In this document: positions 63,436 to 64,000 of the stretch, in pieces
Position numbering within the stretch: the first letter of the stretch is position 1
How the letters are laid out: every line of letters begins with the position of its first letter
NCBI RefSeq assembly: GCF_002835805.1
Contig: NZ_PISE01000022.1
Location: forward strand, 62,001 to 126,000
Source: Niallia nealsonii
Lineage (GTDB): Bacteria; Bacillota; Bacilli; Bacillales; Cytobacillaceae
DNA length: 64,000 nt
Reading direction: 5' to 3'
The notes under the pieces: model-generated
Seen by the model: only the letters and a program-made list of their open reading frames with translations
What the model was told of the DNA's origin: nothing
Database searches by the model: none
Position numbers and translations under genes: made by a program

Positions 63436-64000
63436 ATGAGTGTTATAAAGCAAGCAGTTGTTATAGGTGCTGGCGTCATGGGAGCATCCATAGCGGCTCA
63501 ATTAGCGAATGCCGATATTCCTACACTGCTTCTTGATATAGTTCCTGATGATCTTTTAGCAGAAAAGAATAATTGGTGCTCCCAACTGGATGGGGATAAT
63601 AGAAATCAATTAGCAGATAAAGCCAAAAAAAATTTAATGAATCAAAAGCCTAGTCCCATTGTTTCTCTACAAAAACTTTCTTTAATAGAAACGGGAAATA
63701 TAGAGGATCATTTATCTAAAATATCAAAGGCAGACTGGATTATTGAAGCAATTACAGAAGATATAGAAGCAAAAAGGTCATTGCTTCAAAAAATAGATGA
63801 TTTCAGAAAAAAAGGATCAATTGTAAGCAGCAATACATCAGGCATTTCCATTGAAACGATGGTGGAAAATTGCTCAGCAGACCTTCAAGCACATTTTTTG
63901 GGTACACATTTTTTTAATCCCCCACGTTATATTACTCTCTTAGAATTAATCGCAACCCCTAAAACGAATCTAACTACCCTACAAAAATTCAAAGAATTTG
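63436..64000 (+). CDS. fadN: 3-hydroxyacyl-CoA dehydrogenase/enoyl-CoA hydratase FadN, 5' part
   Basis: The first 188 codons of a gene running off the window. N-terminal NAD-binding motif VVIGAGVMGASIAAQLA (about 8-24), then ADWIIEAITED (about 115), SSNTSGISIE and LGTHFFNPPRYITLLELI, as in 3-hydroxyacyl-CoA dehydrogenases; the order matches B. subtilis FadN (YusL). It performs the hydration and dehydrogenation steps of fatty-acid beta-oxidation. ATG 63436 follows GAGGGAGG. An AATGAATTAAATCATCATT stretch at about 63253 may be a weak FadR site. Confidence 0.88.
   Translation, partial: MSVIKQAVVIGAGVMGASIAAQLANADIPTLLLDIVPDDLLAEKNNWCSQLDGDNRNQLADKAKKNLMNQKPSPIVSLQKLSLIETGNIEDHLSKISKADWIIEAITEDIEAKRSLLQKIDDFRKKGSIVSSNTSGISIETMVENCSADLQAHFLGTHFFNPPRYITLLELIATPKTNLTTLQKFKEF

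Overview
The window is AT-rich (roughly one third G+C by eye) and reads as the chromosome of an endospore-forming member of the Bacillaceae outside the B. subtilis species group. Reasons: strong AGGAGG-type ribosome binding sites, frequent TTG and GTG starts, KatA behind a perfect Per box, CsoR-CopZ-CopA, HxlR/HxlAB, YoxD, TcyABC, a CdaS-type diadenylate cyclase, a Spo0E-like phosphatase, CotF-like coat proteins, YuzL and FadN. No rRNA, tRNA, CRISPR array, prophage or intact transposase gene was seen. The genus cannot be fixed from this sequence alone.

Layout. 1-3.1 kb: 3' part of a cellobiose-type PTS operon (IIA fragment, IIC, 6-phospho-beta-glucosidase). 3.4-6.9 kb: a heterodimeric ABC exporter. 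7.0-8.4 kb: a second GH1 6-phospho-beta-glucosidase without a canonical start codon. 8.7-12.2 kb: a hydroxyacid dehydrogenase, a TipA-type MerR regulator and a luciferase-like monooxygenase. 12.2-15.6 kb: copper regulon csoR-copZ-copA with a GC-rich repeat between copZ and copA. 15.9-17.6 kb: a small probable forespore protein and katA. 18-23 kb: aroK, aroD, an aldehyde dehydrogenase, nitric oxide synthase and cdaS. 23-27 kb: glcD-glcF with a CdaR-type regulator. 27.8-32 kb: a secreted coiled-coil/3D-domain protein and a fructokinase-sucrose phosphorylase operon under a likely cre site. 32-36 kb: yoxD, the ribulose monophosphate genes hxlAB with divergent hxlR, and a LacI regulator. 36-43 kb: thioesterase, MarR-MMPL operon, amino-acid permease, AI-2E transporter. 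43-50.7 kb: Spo0E-like protein, orphan histidine kinase, uppP, a sugar kinase-dehydrogenase pair and a chemoreceptor. 51-55 kb: MarR plus a second heterodimeric ABC exporter. 55-58 kb: cystine importer tcyABC. 58-62 kb: candidate small RNA, a sensor-less chemoreceptor, rodA. 62-64 kb: Fur-controlled YusU-like protein, CotF-like coat proteins, yuzL and the start of fadN.

How it fits together. Carbohydrate uptake and breakdown (two GH1 enzymes, sucrose phosphorylase, RuMP formaldehyde fixation) sits beside envelope export and stress defence (two ABC exporters, MMPL, copper ATPase, catalase) and sporulation functions (CdaS, Spo0E-like, CotF-like, YuzL). Three sites match the CcpA cre consensus exactly or with one mismatch, and single perfect or near-perfect sites for PerR, Fur, CsoR and two MarR proteins explain much of the local regulation.

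Most unusual points. (1) Six copies of a short non-autonomous element, each bounded by TTTAT-CACGCATTAAC-like and GAAGTTTCACTTTAT-like ends with internal hairpins and no terminal inverted repeats, resembling derivatives of IS200/IS605-type elements. (2) Three genes whose N-terminus is preceded by a good ribosome binding site but only a near-cognate start codon (ACG, ATT, ATA). (3) A structured, C-rich candidate small RNA at 58.3 kb. (4) A 38-39 bp terminator duplicated on both sides of a GC-rich 159 bp repeat. (5) A possible membrane-anchored N-terminal extension of CdaS.
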